The position numbers were made by a program, and so were the translations under genes. The notes below the pieces were generated by a model that ran no database searches, was not told the origin of the DNA, and worked only from the letters and a program-made list of their open reading frames with translations. Of a stretch of DNA of 64,000 bases, positions 51,224 through 60,816 are shown piece after piece; the stretch's first letter is position 1; the number at the start of each line of letters is the position of its first letter. The DNA lies in assembly GCF_947581915.1 (NCBI RefSeq), contig NZ_CANPWG010000008.1, positions 62,001-126,000 of the forward strand, written 5' to 3'. This stretch comes from Candidatus Palauibacter scopulicola (GTDB lineage: Bacteria > Gemmatimonadota > Gemmatimonadetes > Palauibacterales > Palauibacteraceae).

Positions 51224-52063
51224 TCACCCGTTCGTCAACGAGACCCGGAGCCCCTCCCTCGCGATGCAGGCATCTCCGTCGTATCCGGCCTCGGCCACGA
51301 GACGGGCGACGTCGTGCTGCGTTCGGAAGTGCGGGTAGATGTGCGTGAGCACGAGAAGGCGCGGGCGCGCGGCGGTCGCCAACTCGGCGACGCGGGCGGG
51401 CGACAGGTGGTTGTCCGCCGCCTCCGAGTCGTGGATCGAGCACTCGCAGACGAGGGCGCTCACCCCGCGCATGAACGGGCCCAGTTCCGCGGACGGCCCC
51501 GAGTCGCCGGTGTACCCGAAGCTGAACGCCTCGCCTTCCAGCCGCCACGCGACGCTCTCCTCGGTGTGCGGCGTCTTGTGGGCTTCGAGCCGACGGCCTC
51601 CGCCCAGGTCGCGGGCTGCGCCCGGCGGGAGTTCCTCGATGAGGACGGGGAAACCGGGGGCCAGGATGAAGTCCCCATAGGCGCCCGCAAGCCTCGCGAG
51701 GAACCCGCGGGCGCCCGCTGGACCCCACACCGTGAGCGGCCGGCTGCGGGGCCGGGGAAGGCCGTGTTTCAGCGCGAAGAAGAGCCCCGGCAGCGCGCCG
51801 ACGTGATCCGCGTGAAAGTGGGTGATCGCGAGGTCGGTGACCTCCCCCCAGGGCAGGCCGAGGCGGGCGAGCGCCTGCAGGGCTCCGGGACCGCAGTCGA
51901 AGAGGACGTGCGCGGGTGCCGCGGATCCCGTACCCGGGGACGAGACCCAGTAGGAGGAGGCGGCCCGGTCCGCTTCAGGGACGACGGTGCCGCACCCGAC
52001 GACGACCAGCTCGGCCCCGGCCCTTCCGGCCGGCCCGTGCCCCGCGGGTTCGGTCTCGCTCAC
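51224..52063 (-). CDS. MBL-fold metallohydrolase (RNase Z-like)
   Basis: A 279-aa metallo-beta-lactamase-fold hydrolase. Metal motif [12 protein letters not shown] (HxHxDH); further ligands in [12 protein letters not shown]-like HKTPH, TGDSG and the C-terminal THIYPH. Layout resembles the RNase Z/elaC superfamily, but whether it processes tRNA 3' ends is unsure. It starts four bases into the end of the smc gene (52060-52063). Confidence 0.82.
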   Translation of the reverse strand: MSETEPAGHGPAGRAGAELVVVGCGTVVPEADRAASSYWVSSPGTGSAAPAHVLFDCGPGALQALARLGLPWGEVTDLAITHFHADHVGALPGLFFALKHGLPRPRSRPLTVWGPAGARGFLARLAGAYGDFILAPGFPVLIEELPPGAARDLGGGRRLEAHKTPHTEESVAWRLEGEAFSFGYTGDSGPSAELGPFMRGVSALVCECSIHDSEAADNHLSPARVAELATAARPRLLVLTHIYPHFRTQHDVARLVAEAGYDGDACIAREGLRVSLTNG

Positions 52064-55000
52064 GCCACCTGCGTGGCGGAGTTCTGCGTGGCGGAGTTGA
52101 GCTCCACGCCGACGATCGAGGAGACGCCCGCCTCCTGCATCGTCACGCCGTAGATCCAGTCGGCGTTCTCGATCGTTCGCGGATTGTGCGTGATGACGAT
52201 GAACTGGGTCTCTTCCTTGAATTCCTTCAGCATGCGGACGAACCGCAGGATGTTCGTCTCGTCCAGCGGCGCGTCCACCTCGTCCAGCAGGCAGAACGGG
52301 CTCGGCTTCGCGAGGTAGATCGCGAACAGCAGCGCGAGCGCGGTCAGGGCCCGTTCGCCGCCGGAGAGGAGGTGGATCCGTTGCGTCTTCTTGCCGCGGG
52401 GGCTGGCCGAGATCTCGATCGGGGAGTCAAGGGCGTCATCGGGATTCTCGAACCGGAGATCGCACTGTCCGCCCTCGAAGAGGGTGTCGAAGGTGCGGTG
52501 GAAGTTGGTCCTCACCTGCTCGAACGTCTCCAGGAGCGCGGAGGTCGCCTGCCGGTTGATCCGGCGGATCGAGGTGCGGAGGTCGTCGCGCGCGCGGGTC
52601 AGGTCGTCGCGCTGTCCCGTCAGAAACTCAAGACGCTTCTGTTCCTCCTCGTATTCGCGCTGCGCGAGGAGGTTGACCGGACCGATGCGGGCGATCGAGC
52701 GCCGCACGCGCTCCAGCTCCGGCTCCCATTCGGCGGGATCCGCGTCGTCGACGGGATCGACGCGTTCCCGGAGTTCTTCGAGCGGGGCATCCCACTCCGC
52801 CTCGACGCGGCCGCGAATCCCGGACTCCCCCGCCTCCAGCTGCGTGATCTCCAGCTCGAGCCGATGCCGGGCCTCCACGCGCTTGCGCTCGAGCCGTCGC
52901 GCCTCGCTCAGCTCCGACTCGAGCGTGTCCAGTCGTCCGCGGCGTTCGCCGATCCGCCGTTCCAACTCCGACAGATCCTCTTCGCGCCGCGTCCTGGTTT
53001 CGAGCGCGGCCCCGATCGACGCCTCCAGCTCCTCGGCCCGCGCCTCGCTGTCGGCGATCGCGGCGTGGAGCCCGTCCACTTCCCGCGCCAGCGCCCGCGA
53101 CCGTTCCTCCGCGTCTTCCGCGGCTTCGGTGAGGCGGCTCTCCACTGCGCGTCGATTCTCGACCTCGGCCTCCCGCCGCGCCTGCGCCAGCTCCGCGCGG
53201 TGAAGTTCGGCCTTCCCCGCGTCGGCGGCGGCGCGGGCGTCGTCGGCCTTCTGTCGCGCCTCCTCGCACGTGGAGGACCACTCCGAGACGCTGCGGTCCA
53301 GTTCGCCGGCACGGGCGTCGTCGTCCGCCGAGAGCGACACCTCATCCTCGCCGAACGCCTCCAGTTGTTCGATCCGGCCGGCGAGTTCGCTGCGCTCGCG
53401 GTCCAGCCTGACGAGCCGCGCCTCCGCCGAGGTCCGATCGGCTTCGGCTTCGCGGCGCGCCGACTCCGCGTCAGACGCCGAGCGCTCCAGCGCGTTGGCC
53501 CCGGCGAGCGCCTCCGAGGCGGCGGCCCCCAGCTCCTTCACCGCTTCCCGCGAGCGAGCGCGCTCCTCTTCCAGCGCCGCCGCTTCCTCGCGCAGGGCCC
53601 CGAGTTCGGCCCGCCGGCTCAGGAGTCCCTCCGAGGCGGCGCCTCCGACGTAGACACCGCCCCACCGGTCCTGGCGCCGCCCCTCGGGATCCACCCAGGC
53701 GTGCGGGCGCGGCGCCAGTTCGCCGCCGGACGGGACCTCGACGCCCTCGAGCAGCGCCTTCACCCAGACCGCACCGGCCCCCTTCGCGTCAACGTGTCGC
53801 GTGAGGGGCGCGTCCGCCTCCGGCGGCCCCGGAAGCGGGCCCGGATCGAGCGGGAGCACGAGGACCGCCTCCTCGCCGCCCTGCTCCGCCAGCCATCTCT
53901 CGACCTCCCGGACCGCGGACCAATCGCGCACGACGACGCCGTGCAGGTACGGGCCGAGATGAGATTCGACCGCCGACGCCCAGGGAGCGGAAACCTCCAT
54001 GAACTCGGACAGCGCGCCGTGGAGTCCGGGGATCGCGCTCCGGTCCCTCAGCAGCTCGGCAACGGCCTCGGGGAGCAGCGCGCTCGACCCCACCAGGGAT
54101 CCGAGACTCGAGGCGCGCGCGCGCGCGGCGGCGAGGCGGCCCTCGAGGTCGGCCGCTTCATCGCGGGCGCGACGCAGCGCCGTCTCCGCGGCAACCGCGG
54201 CTTCACGGGCCGCCCGCAGCCGGTCGCGCGCATCCTTCAGCGTCCCGTCCGCCCGCGCCACGCGTTCCGACGCGCTCTCCGCCTCCTTCCGAAGCCCGCG
54301 CTCCTGGGCGGCGAGCGCATCGAGGGCCGGCCGGCGCCGCTCGAGTTCCTCGCTGCGGTCTCGGGCCCGAACCTCTCTCACTCCGAGTTCGAGCGTCCAG
54401 CGGTCCATCTCGCGGCGCGCCTCGTCGAGCGCCTCGCGGGCGGCGGCGCGCTCGCGCGCGGCCGTGCGGGCCGTCTCAGCCAGCGCCTCCGCCCGAACCG
54501 CGAGTTCAGCCGTCGTCGCGGCACCCTCGGCGGCGAGTGACTCCCCCTCCTTCAGGGCGGACCGCGCTTCCTCCACGCGCTCGCGCAGGTCCCCGCGGCG
54601 GCGCTCGTTCCGGCGCACCTCCTCCTCAAGGGTCCCGAGTCGGTCGCGCGCGCTCGAACCCCTCGCCCCGGCGAGGAGACGGGCGCGCTCCTGTTCCTCC
54701 ACGGCGCGCCGGGCTTCCTCCAGGCTGCGGGCGAGACCGGCCCGCTCCCGCTCCATTTCGGTGTACTCGAGACGAAGCGTTTCCGCCCGGGTCTCCGCCG
54801 TACTCAGATCCACATGGTCCGGGCCCGCGTCCGGCTCGAGGCGCTCGAACTCGGCCCTGGCTTCGGCCAACCGGCGGGTGGTGGCTTCGAGCTGGGCGTC
54901 GGCGACGGCGATCTCGAGTTGCAGGAGCCGGGCACGCAGCTTCGCGTGGCGCTCGGCCCGTCCCCGCTGCTGCGCGAGGGAGCGAACCTTGGACGCCACC

Positions 55001-55590
55001 TCGACGAGCACGTCATCGAGCCGCTGCAGGTCGCCATCCGCCTGCTCGAGCCGGCGGGTCGCGATCCGGCGACGGTCCTTGTAGCGCCCGATCCCGGCCG
55101 CTTCCTCGAACAGCGTCCGGCGCTCCTCGGCGCGATCCGAGAGGATCGCGTCCACCATGCGGCCCTCGATCATCGCGTAGGCGTTCGAGCCCAGCCCGGT
55201 GTCCCGGCACAGATCCAGGATGTCCTTGAGCCGGCAGGCCGTTCCGTTGAGCGTGTACTCGCTCTCTCCCCCGCGGTAGACCGTGCGGCCGATCGCGACG
55301 TCGGCGTAGGGCACGGGAAGCACGCCGTCCTCGTTCGAGAGCTCGAGCAGAACCTCGGCCCGGTGGATGGGCTGACGCGCCTCCGTCCCCCCGAAGATCG
55401 CCTCCTCCATGCGGGATCCGCGGATCGCCGTGGGGCGTTGCTCTCCCAGAACCCAGCGCAGCGCGTCGGAGAGGTTCGATTTTCCGCAGCCGTTCGGGCC
55501 GACGACGGCCGTGATGCCCTGGTGCAGTTCGATCCGCGTTCGGTCGGCGAACGACTTGAATCCACGCAGGGTCAGGGCCTTGATCTTCAA
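52060..55590 (-). CDS. smc: Chromosome segregation protein SMC
   Basis: An 1176-aa SMC. N-terminal head LKIKALTLRGFKSFADR with Walker A VVGPNGCGKSNLSDAL; two long coiled coils with the hinge around residues 520-650; C-terminal head with signature LLSGGERALTALALLFAIY and Walker B FCLLDEVDAPLDETN. TTG at 55590 is the first plausible start, giving the family-typical (M)KIKAL lead; longer reading to 55707 is out-of-frame noise. The stop overlaps the MBL-hydrolase start. Condenses and segregates the chromosome. Confidence 0.96.
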   Translation of the reverse strand: MKIKALTLRGFKSFADRTRIELHQGITAVVGPNGCGKSNLSDALRWVLGEQRPTAIRGSRMEEAIFGGTEARQPIHRAEVLLELSNEDGVLPVPYADVAIGRTVYRGGESEYTLNGTACRLKDILDLCRDTGLGSNAYAMIEGRMVDAILSDRAEERRTLFEEAAGIGRYKDRRRIATRRLEQADGDLQRLDDVLVEVASKVRSLAQQRGRAERHAKLRARLLQLEIAVADAQLEATTRRLAEARAEFERLEPDAGPDHVDLSTAETRAETLRLEYTEMERERAGLARSLEEARRAVEEQERARLLAGARGSSARDRLGTLEEEVRRNERRRGDLRERVEEARSALKEGESLAAEGAATTAELAVRAEALAETARTAARERAAAREALDEARREMDRWTLELGVREVRARDRSEELERRRPALDALAAQERGLRKEAESASERVARADGTLKDARDRLRAAREAAVAAETALRRARDEAADLEGRLAAARARASSLGSLVGSSALLPEAVAELLRDRSAIPGLHGALSEFMEVSAPWASAVESHLGPYLHGVVVRDWSAVREVERWLAEQGGEEAVLVLPLDPGPLPGPPEADAPLTRHVDAKGAGAVWVKALLEGVEVPSGGELAPRPHAWVDPEGRRQDRWGGVYVGGAASEGLLSRRAELGALREEAAALEEERARSREAVKELGAAASEALAGANALERSASDAESARREAEADRTSAEARLVRLDRERSELAGRIEQLEAFGEDEVSLSADDDARAGELDRSVSEWSSTCEEARQKADDARAAADAGKAELHRAELAQARREAEVENRRAVESRLTEAAEDAEERSRALAREVDGLHAAIADSEARAEELEASIGAALETRTRREEDLSELERRIGERRGRLDTLESELSEARRLERKRVEARHRLELEITQLEAGESGIRGRVEAEWDAPLEELRERVDPVDDADPAEWEPELERVRRSIARIGPVNLLAQREYEEEQKRLEFLTGQRDDLTRARDDLRTSIRRINRQATSALLETFEQVRTNFHRTFDTLFEGGQCDLRFENPDDALDSPIEISASPRGKKTQRIHLLSGGERALTALALLFAIYLAKPSPFCLLDEVDAPLDETNILRFVRMLKEFKEETQFIVITHNPRTIENADWIYGVTMQEAGVSSIVGVELNSATQNSATQVA

Positions 55591-55597
55591 GCGCCGC

Positions 55598-57169
55598 TCA
55601 GGGGATTGAGGGAGCGCCGCCGCGCCTCTCGACGAGTGCCGCGGTTTCGTCGGCCGCTTCGAGGAGGTCGCGCATGGGGGCGGCGGCCGCCTCGTTCTCG
55701 TACGCACCCCCGTACACCCTGAAGACCGGCCGGCCGTCGAGCGACGTCTCGAGGCTGTACGCGGGGATGCCGAGCGACGCGAGTTCGGCGATCCGCGCCT
55801 CCATCCCGGGACGCTCCGCGAACACGCCGAGGTCGTACGCGAATCTCACGGGACGAAGGAGCCACGCGTTCGCCTCCCGGGCCACGCCGGCCGACGCGAG
55901 TTCCTCCATGAGAGTGGCGGCCTCCGCCTCGCTTGCGACGGCCCCGGCGAGGATCCTCTGATACCGGACCTCGCGAATCGTCGTCGGGGCCATGACGTAC
56001 AGCACGTCTCCGCGGAGCGCGCGGATTTCCGCCACGCGCTCCGCCGCCTCGCCCGGATCCACGAAGCTCCCCAGTAGCACGGAGTACGGCCGCTCGGCGG
56101 CCGACTCGAAGGCGGCGGCAACCGCGGACGACGGGATGTCGTCCGCTGAGGTGTCCTCCGATGCGTCCGCCGGGGTGTTCGCAGCCTGGGTAGCCGGGCC
56201 ATCGTCCGCGGGCGTCACAGGCGTCGCCACCGCCGCCGGAGTCTCCTCCGAACCTCCGATCAGCGATCCGACGCGGGAGATGGCGCGGTCGAACCAGCCG
56301 TTTCTGTACGCCCACCAATTCCCGACCGCCAGCGCCGCGATCACCAGCGCCGCGACGAGCGGCGCGCGCGGGCGGCGGCCCCGGGCCCGTCCGGTCGCTG
56401 GCCCCGAGCCCGCGGGGGCGGCGTCCGGCCCGGGCTCGGGGGTCGGCCGGGCCGCGGGTTCGGGCCGGGGCTCGGATTCCAGCCGGGGCTCGGATTCCAG
56501 CCGGGGCTCGGCTTCCGCCGGGAGCTCGGGTTCCGGTGGAGGCGCGGGTTCCGGTGGCTCGGTCGCGCCTTCCGCGGGCGTCGCCTCGGGGACCGCACTC
56601 GACGCCTCCGACTCGCTCGACGCGTCCGACGTGCTCGACTCGAAAAGCACGTGACCGTAGCACCGCATGCCGTGATCCTCCGGGGGCACCCTTCCCACGG
56701 CGACGTACCCGTCGAGGAGATCGAGCAGGCCATCGGAGGGGCGCCCGCGATCGGACATGGTGATGAAGAGCGTCCCACCCTGCTCCTTTACGCGGGAGAC
56801 GAAGCGCTCGAGCGCGGCGGACTCAAGCAGTCCGATCACGCCTTCCGGCACCTGTCCCGCCGGCAGATATACATAGGGACAGTCCGCGCGGCGCACGGCG
56901 ATCCCGGCAAGTCCGGACTGGCCTCCGAGGAACCCGGCCATGCCGCCGGAATCTGTCCGTTCGGACGCGCCAGCCAGTTCGTCGAGGGGCGACGGCCCGG
57001 ATTCGGAGTTCAGGACGAGCGTCCGTCTCCGCCGGCGGGCGATGGAGGTGGCGATCGCGTCAATCGCCGTAGCGCTTCTCTCCGCCTCCGAACGCTGGAA
57101 CACGAGTGCAACGATCCGCGCATCGCCGGGCAGTTCCCACGCGAACGGGGCCGGGGCGCGGGCGCTCAC
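55598..57169 (-). CDS. SPOR-domain protein with degenerate ParA/MinD-like N-terminus
   Basis: A 523-aa protein: residues 1-165 look like a degenerate ParA/MinD-type domain (RIVALVFQRSEAERSA, GLAGIAVRRADCPYVYLPAG, VSRVKEQGGTLFITMSD) with no Walker A lysine visible. Then a Pro/Glu-rich linker holding a tandem repeat (LESEPR, from 21-bp units near 56468-56510), one transmembrane helix (LVAALVIAALAVGNWWAY), a Thr/Ala-rich linker, and a C-terminal SPOR-like domain (YSVLLGSFVDPGEAAE, FRVYGGAYENEAAA) that binds denuded peptidoglycan. Coupled to the upstream SPOR protein by a 4-nt overlap; it precedes smc. Confidence 0.8.
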   Translation of the reverse strand: MSARAPAPFAWELPGDARIVALVFQRSEAERSATAIDAIATSIARRRRRTLVLNSESGPSPLDELAGASERTDSGGMAGFLGGQSGLAGIAVRRADCPYVYLPAGQVPEGVIGLLESAALERFVSRVKEQGGTLFITMSDRGRPSDGLLDLLDGYVAVGRVPPEDHGMRCYGHVLFESSTSDASSESEASSAVPEATPAEGATEPPEPAPPPEPELPAEAEPRLESEPRLESEPRPEPAARPTPEPGPDAAPAGSGPATGRARGRRPRAPLVAALVIAALAVGNWWAYRNGWFDRAISRVGSLIGGSEETPAAVATPVTPADDGPATQAANTPADASEDTSADDIPSSAVAAAFESAAERPYSVLLGSFVDPGEAAERVAEIRALRGDVLYVMAPTTIREVRYQRILAGAVASEAEAATLMEELASAGVAREANAWLLRPVRFAYDLGVFAERPGMEARIAELASLGIPAYSLETSLDGRPVFRVYGGAYENEAAAAPMRDLLEAADETAALVERRGGAPSIP

Positions 57170-58713
57170 GGGTCTCGCCTCACCGCCTGATCTCCTTCCT
57201 CATGAATCCACGCATCGATCCCCCTCTCCCGCCGCAACTCGAGCGCCGCCCCCTCGGCATCGGGGCGCGTCTCGTACGGCCCGACGAGGAGCCGATACCA
57301 GATGTCGCTGGCCTCGTCCATCCGGCGCAACACGTGCGTCGAATAGCCCGACCGGTCGAGGAGCTGACGCACCTGTCCGAGCGCGGCCATCTGCCGCGAG
57401 GACTGAGCGACGGCATAGAACCCGGCGGGAAGCTCCGGCAAGGGGTCCCCCGGTACGGGATCGCCGAGGGTTCGCGGGCTGCGGTTCGACGTCCTCCCCA
57501 CCGTCAACAGTCCGATGCGGCCGGGCGGGACGCTGTCGGCGAGCGCATCGAGCGCCTCTTCGGCATCTTCCAGCGTGTCCTCCGGCACCACGGCGGCGGA
57601 GGCGACGGGCAGGCGGCGCCCCCATCGGAAGGGGAGCCACCAGGCGTCGGCGGGCCCTTCCACGGCGGCGACTTCGCCCTCCGGGCGGAGGAGAGCGAGG
57701 CCGCCTTCCGTGGACACGAGCACCGCCCCGCCCGGCAGCGCGAGCGGCAGGTCCGCGCGCCACTCTCCGGGCACCGCATTCAAACCGGCCTCTCCCGCCC
57801 TCGCCGACCACGCGTTCGAGCCATCCCAGGCTACGAGCCGACCGCCCGTCATGCCGGGCCGCAACGCCTCAAGGGGCGCCTCGAGCCGCGAGGATCCGAC
57901 CTCGCGCCAGTCGTAGCGGTCGATGACCGTGAAGCGCGGCCGGTCGACCGACGCCGCAAACACGCGGTGCTGCGAGGGGGAGATGGCCAGGGCCGACGGC
58001 GCGCCGCCGATCTCCGTCCCCTCCACCGGTTCGAGTTCGGGAATCGACCACTCCGTCAGTCCCCTTCCATCCCCGGACGCCGTCACGATCGTTCGGCCCC
58101 AGCCCGCAAGCGCGACGGGGCCGCTCGCGCCGACGACCCGAGTCGTCGCGGGCCGCGATTCCCCGGCCTCCCATACCGCGAGTTCCGGTCCGCTCGCGCC
58201 TTCAACGAGGGCGACGACCCGGTCTCCGGCGGCGGGGGCCGCCCAGTGCACGGCGCCACCGGCCGTCACCTCCGCGGTACGGGTGGGGGTGATGGCGAGG
58301 ATCCGTTCCCCCGACACGAAGGCGCCCCCCGAAGGCGAGGCGATCCAGCGCGCGTCGGCGGGCGCGTCGGGAAGCGGGGTGTCGGCCTCCACCGGCGAGG
58401 TCGTGTAGAGGCGAAGCCGCGACCCCCGCCGCAGCACGACCGCGGAACCGAGCGAATGGGCCGCCGTGACGCTTCCGAGAGGCAGGCGTCCGGTCCAGCG
58501 CACGGTGGACGGGCTTTCGATGGAACGGAACTGTGCGACGCCGCCGTCGTGCGGAATGACGAGGAGCCCGTACCGCTCGAGCGACGACCCGGAGACGAGC
58601 GCCGCGCCTTCGAGGGGGTCCGGCTGATCTTCCGGAGGGCTTCCGCAGGCGCCGGAAACACCCCCGACCCCAAGCAGGAGAAGGAGCGCAGCCGGCAACT
58701 TCGCACGATTCAT
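57166..58713 (-). CDS. Lipoprotein-like beta-propeller/SPOR-domain protein
   Basis: A 515-aa protein with a signal peptide (MNRAKLPAALLLLLGVGG) ending SGACGS, a weak lipobox. Residues 60-400 contain WD40/propeller-like blades (ERYGLLVIPHDGG, SPSGGAFVSGERILAI, ASGPVALAGWGRTIVTA). The last 80 residues are SPOR-like (FYAVAQSSRQMAALGQVRQLLDRSGY, YRLLVGPYETRPDAEG). ATG at 58713 chosen; the frame extends upstream to 59130 as an out-of-frame shadow of rsfS. May link envelope sensing with division. Confidence 0.8.
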   Translation of the reverse strand: MNRAKLPAALLLLLGVGGVSGACGSPPEDQPDPLEGAALVSGSSLERYGLLVIPHDGGVAQFRSIESPSTVRWTGRLPLGSVTAAHSLGSAVVLRRGSRLRLYTTSPVEADTPLPDAPADARWIASPSGGAFVSGERILAITPTRTAEVTAGGAVHWAAPAAGDRVVALVEGASGPELAVWEAGESRPATTRVVGASGPVALAGWGRTIVTASGDGRGLTEWSIPELEPVEGTEIGGAPSALAISPSQHRVFAASVDRPRFTVIDRYDWREVGSSRLEAPLEALRPGMTGGRLVAWDGSNAWSARAGEAGLNAVPGEWRADLPLALPGGAVLVSTEGGLALLRPEGEVAAVEGPADAWWLPFRWGRRLPVASAAVVPEDTLEDAEEALDALADSVPPGRIGLLTVGRTSNRSPRTLGDPVPGDPLPELPAGFYAVAQSSRQMAALGQVRQLLDRSGYSTHVLRRMDEASDIWYRLLVGPYETRPDAEGAALELRRERGIDAWIHEEGDQAVRRDP

Positions 58714-58766
58714 GGCCCTACAAACTAGTGTCGTGTACTCGGTCGCGGAACGGCCCCGGCCCCGCT

Positions 58767-59162
58767 TCACTCCAGTTCGAAGATGGGGGCGTCGCCCCAC
58801 AGCCGCTCGAGCCGGTAGAACTCCCGGACTTCGCCCAGGAAGACGTGCACGATGAGGCCCACGTAGTCCATCAGCACCCAGCGACCCGCGTTCAACCCCT
58901 CCACGCCGACCGGCCGGAACCCGTCCTCGCGCGTTCGATCGAGGATGTTCTCGCTGATCGCGCGGGCGTGCGTGTCGGAGTCGCCTGTCGCGATGAGGAA
59001 GAAGTCGGTGACATCCGACAGCCCCCGCAAGTCGAGGATCATCGGGAGGCGCGCGTTCCTCTCGAGCGCGGCCTCCGCCACGCTGCGGAGTTCCGGGGAA
59101 GGGGCTCCCCGTTCCGAGAGCCGGCGCCACACTTCGTCGAGCGGGAGCGGATCGTGCACCAT
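58767..59162 (-). CDS. rsfS: Ribosomal silencing factor RsfS
   Basis: A 131-aa protein that blocks joining of ribosomal subunits under stress by binding L14. Motifs: MILDLRGLSDVTDFFLIATGDSD, HARAISENIL, WVLMDYVGLIVHVFLGEVREFYRLERLWGDA, here cited in pieces (WVLMDYVGLIVHVFL and REFYRLERLWGDA). It lies downstream of rplI after 17 nt. Confidence 0.96.
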   Translation of the reverse strand: MVHDPLPLDEVWRRLSERGAPSPELRSVAEAALERNARLPMILDLRGLSDVTDFFLIATGDSDTHARAISENILDRTREDGFRPVGVEGLNAGRWVLMDYVGLIVHVFLGEVREFYRLERLWGDAPIFELE

Positions 59163-59179
59163 CGGTCGCGGACCGCTCG

Positions 59180-59629
59180 CTATTCCTCGGCGACCACGGA
59201 CACCTTGAGCCTGGGCTCGACGTCCACGTGGACTCTCACCGGAACTTCGTGTTCGCCGAGGTCCTTGATCGGATCGTCCAGCCGGATCGTGCGGCGGTCC
59301 ACGGCGACGCCTTCCTTCTCGAGTTCGTCCGCGATGTCCGCGGCCGTGACCGAGCCGAACAGGCGTCCGCTCTCGCTGGCCCGGCGGACGAAGCTCACCT
59401 CCCTGCCCTCGAGTTCGCCCGCCAGTTCCTGGGCGGCTTCACGCTCGCGTTCGGCGGACTGCTCGATCTGGCGCCGCTCCTCCTCGAACCGCTTCCGGTT
59501 CCCCTCCGTCGCCACGAGCGCGATCCCCTGCGGAATCAGGTAGTTGCGCGCATACCCCGGCCGCACGTTCACCATCTCGCCGGCGAGGCCGAGGTCCGCG
59601 ACATCCTTTCTCAGAATCACTTCAACCAT
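59180..59629 (-). CDS. rplI: 50S ribosomal protein L9
   Basis: A 149-aa L9: VILRKDVADLGLAGEMVNV, PGYARNYLIPQGIAL, a connecting helix, and a C-terminal domain ending IKDLGEHEVPVRVHVDVEPR. The start ATG at 59629 has a weak ribosome-binding site, GGATCGATG-like. Confidence 0.97.
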   Translation of the reverse strand: MVEVILRKDVADLGLAGEMVNVRPGYARNYLIPQGIALVATEGNRKRFEEERRQIEQSAEREREAAQELAGELEGREVSFVRRASESGRLFGSVTAADIADELEKEGVAVDRRTIRLDDPIKDLGEHEVPVRVHVDVEPRLKVSVVAEE

Positions 59630-59644
59630 CGATCCCTCCAGTTC

Positions 59645-60580
59645 TCATCCACCGTCCGTTTTCACCCCCGGACGCGACCTCAGGTCCAGCCACGTATCGC
59701 TGATTCCCATGACGAGAGCCGCCCCCGCCGTCACCGGGTAGAGGACCAGCGCCGCGAGCACCCACACGGCGATCGCCCAGCCCGAGCTTAGCACGGAAGC
59801 CCCCAGCCACACGAGCACCGCAAGACCCCGGAGCAGGTAGAGGCCGCCCATCGCCGTCACCATGTTGCCGCCCGCGCGCTCCGCCCACGCTCCCGCCGGG
59901 AGCACCAGCAGCGCGAGCCCCAGCACGAGCACCCAGGCCAGGTGGTCGCCGAACCGGAACTCCCGCAGCGGCGGGAGCGGCCTCCGTTCTCCCCGGACTC
60001 GTCCGAGGATGTAGCCGACGACCCCGAGGGCCGAGATCGAAGCGAGCGCGAGCATGGCGGGGTAGACGGCTGCCCACACGCTCGCGATGGTGCGCACCGT
60101 GGCTTCCACCGATCGGCCGCCCCACGCGTTGAAGTCGTACGCGGCCAGCGCCTGCCTGAACTGCGCCGTGATCCGCCAGTCGAGGTCCGCCGGAAGCTCG
60201 GGTCGCAGCACGGCGAGGACCGCGACCGTGGCTCCCGCGATCGCGACCGCCCACAGCGACCGGTCGAACACCCGCCGATCCGGCGCCAGTGCCGTGCTGA
60301 GGACGAACCCGCCGGCCAGCAGCAGCGCCCAGCCGCGCTCCATGAACCACAGCGGCCCGGCCTCCTGAAACCCGAGCCCCGCTCCGGCCAGGAGCAGCAG
60401 CGCCAGGGCGGCCGACCCGGACTGGGGCGGCGCGAAGGTCAGAATCGCCACGGCCGCGGGGACGCCGACGATCGCCATGAGCCCGAGCGGCGACGAACTC
60501 AGCGGAGACAGCAGCATGACCAGCAGGAGGAGTCCCGCGGCCGGCCAGAGACCGCTCCAGCGTTCCCTCAGCGGCCCCAC
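59645..60580 (-). CDS. DUF2232/YybS-like multi-spanning membrane protein
   Basis: A 311-aa protein with eight or so transmembrane helices (LWPAAGLLLLVMLLSPLSS, AALALLLLAGAGLGF, WALLLAGGFVLSTALA, VYPAMLALASISALGVVGYI and others). Position between rpsR and rplI is typical of DUF2232/YybS proteins in that ribosomal operon. GTG at 60580 just after the rpsR stop is the best start; the frame is open to 60682 but upstream codons overlap rpsR. Function unknown. Confidence 0.75.
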   Translation of the reverse strand: MGPLRERWSGLWPAAGLLLLVMLLSPLSSSPLGLMAIVGVPAAVAILTFAPPQSGSAALALLLLAGAGLGFQEAGPLWFMERGWALLLAGGFVLSTALAPDRRVFDRSLWAVAIAGATVAVLAVLRPELPADLDWRITAQFRQALAAYDFNAWGGRSVEATVRTIASVWAAVYPAMLALASISALGVVGYILGRVRGERRPLPPLREFRFGDHLAWVLVLGLALLVLPAGAWAERAGGNMVTAMGGLYLLRGLAVLVWLGASVLSSGWAIAVWVLAALVLYPVTAGAALVMGISDTWLDLRSRPGVKTDGG

Positions 60581-60591
60581 CCGGGGCTCGG

Positions 60592-60816
60592 CTAGTCGTG
60601 GTAGCCGCGGATGTACGGCAGTAGCGCGAGATACCTCGCCCGCTTGATCGCTGCCGTCACCGCCCGCTGGTGCCGCGCGCACGACCCCGTGGCTCGCCGC
60701 GGCAGGATCTTGCCGCGATCCGAGATATAGCGGTCGAGCGCGCGTTCATCCTTGTAGTCGATGCCGGGCTTACGGCCCCCGGCCACACAACACCGGCACG
60801 CCTTTCGAAATGCCAT
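60592..60816 (-). CDS. rpsR: 30S ribosomal protein S18
   Basis: A 74-aa S18: CRCC near the N-terminus plus a later Cys (CARH), suggesting a zinc-binding form, [22 protein letters not shown] and [19 protein letters not shown]. It follows rpsF after one base. Confidence 0.97.
   Translation of the reverse strand: MAFRKACRCCVAGGRKPGIDYKDERALDRYISDRGKILPRRATGSCARHQRAVTAAIKRARYLALLPYIRGYHD

Noticed and set aside
51916-54540. Plus-strand open frame of 874 aa opposite smc
   Set aside because: Antisense shadow of the SMC coiled coil; Arg/Ala/Leu-rich with no fold motifs.
56468-56510. 21-bp tandem repeat in the SPOR protein as a mobile or regulatory repeat
   Set aside because: It is in frame and encodes LESEPR-type linker repeats; ordinary low-complexity expansion.
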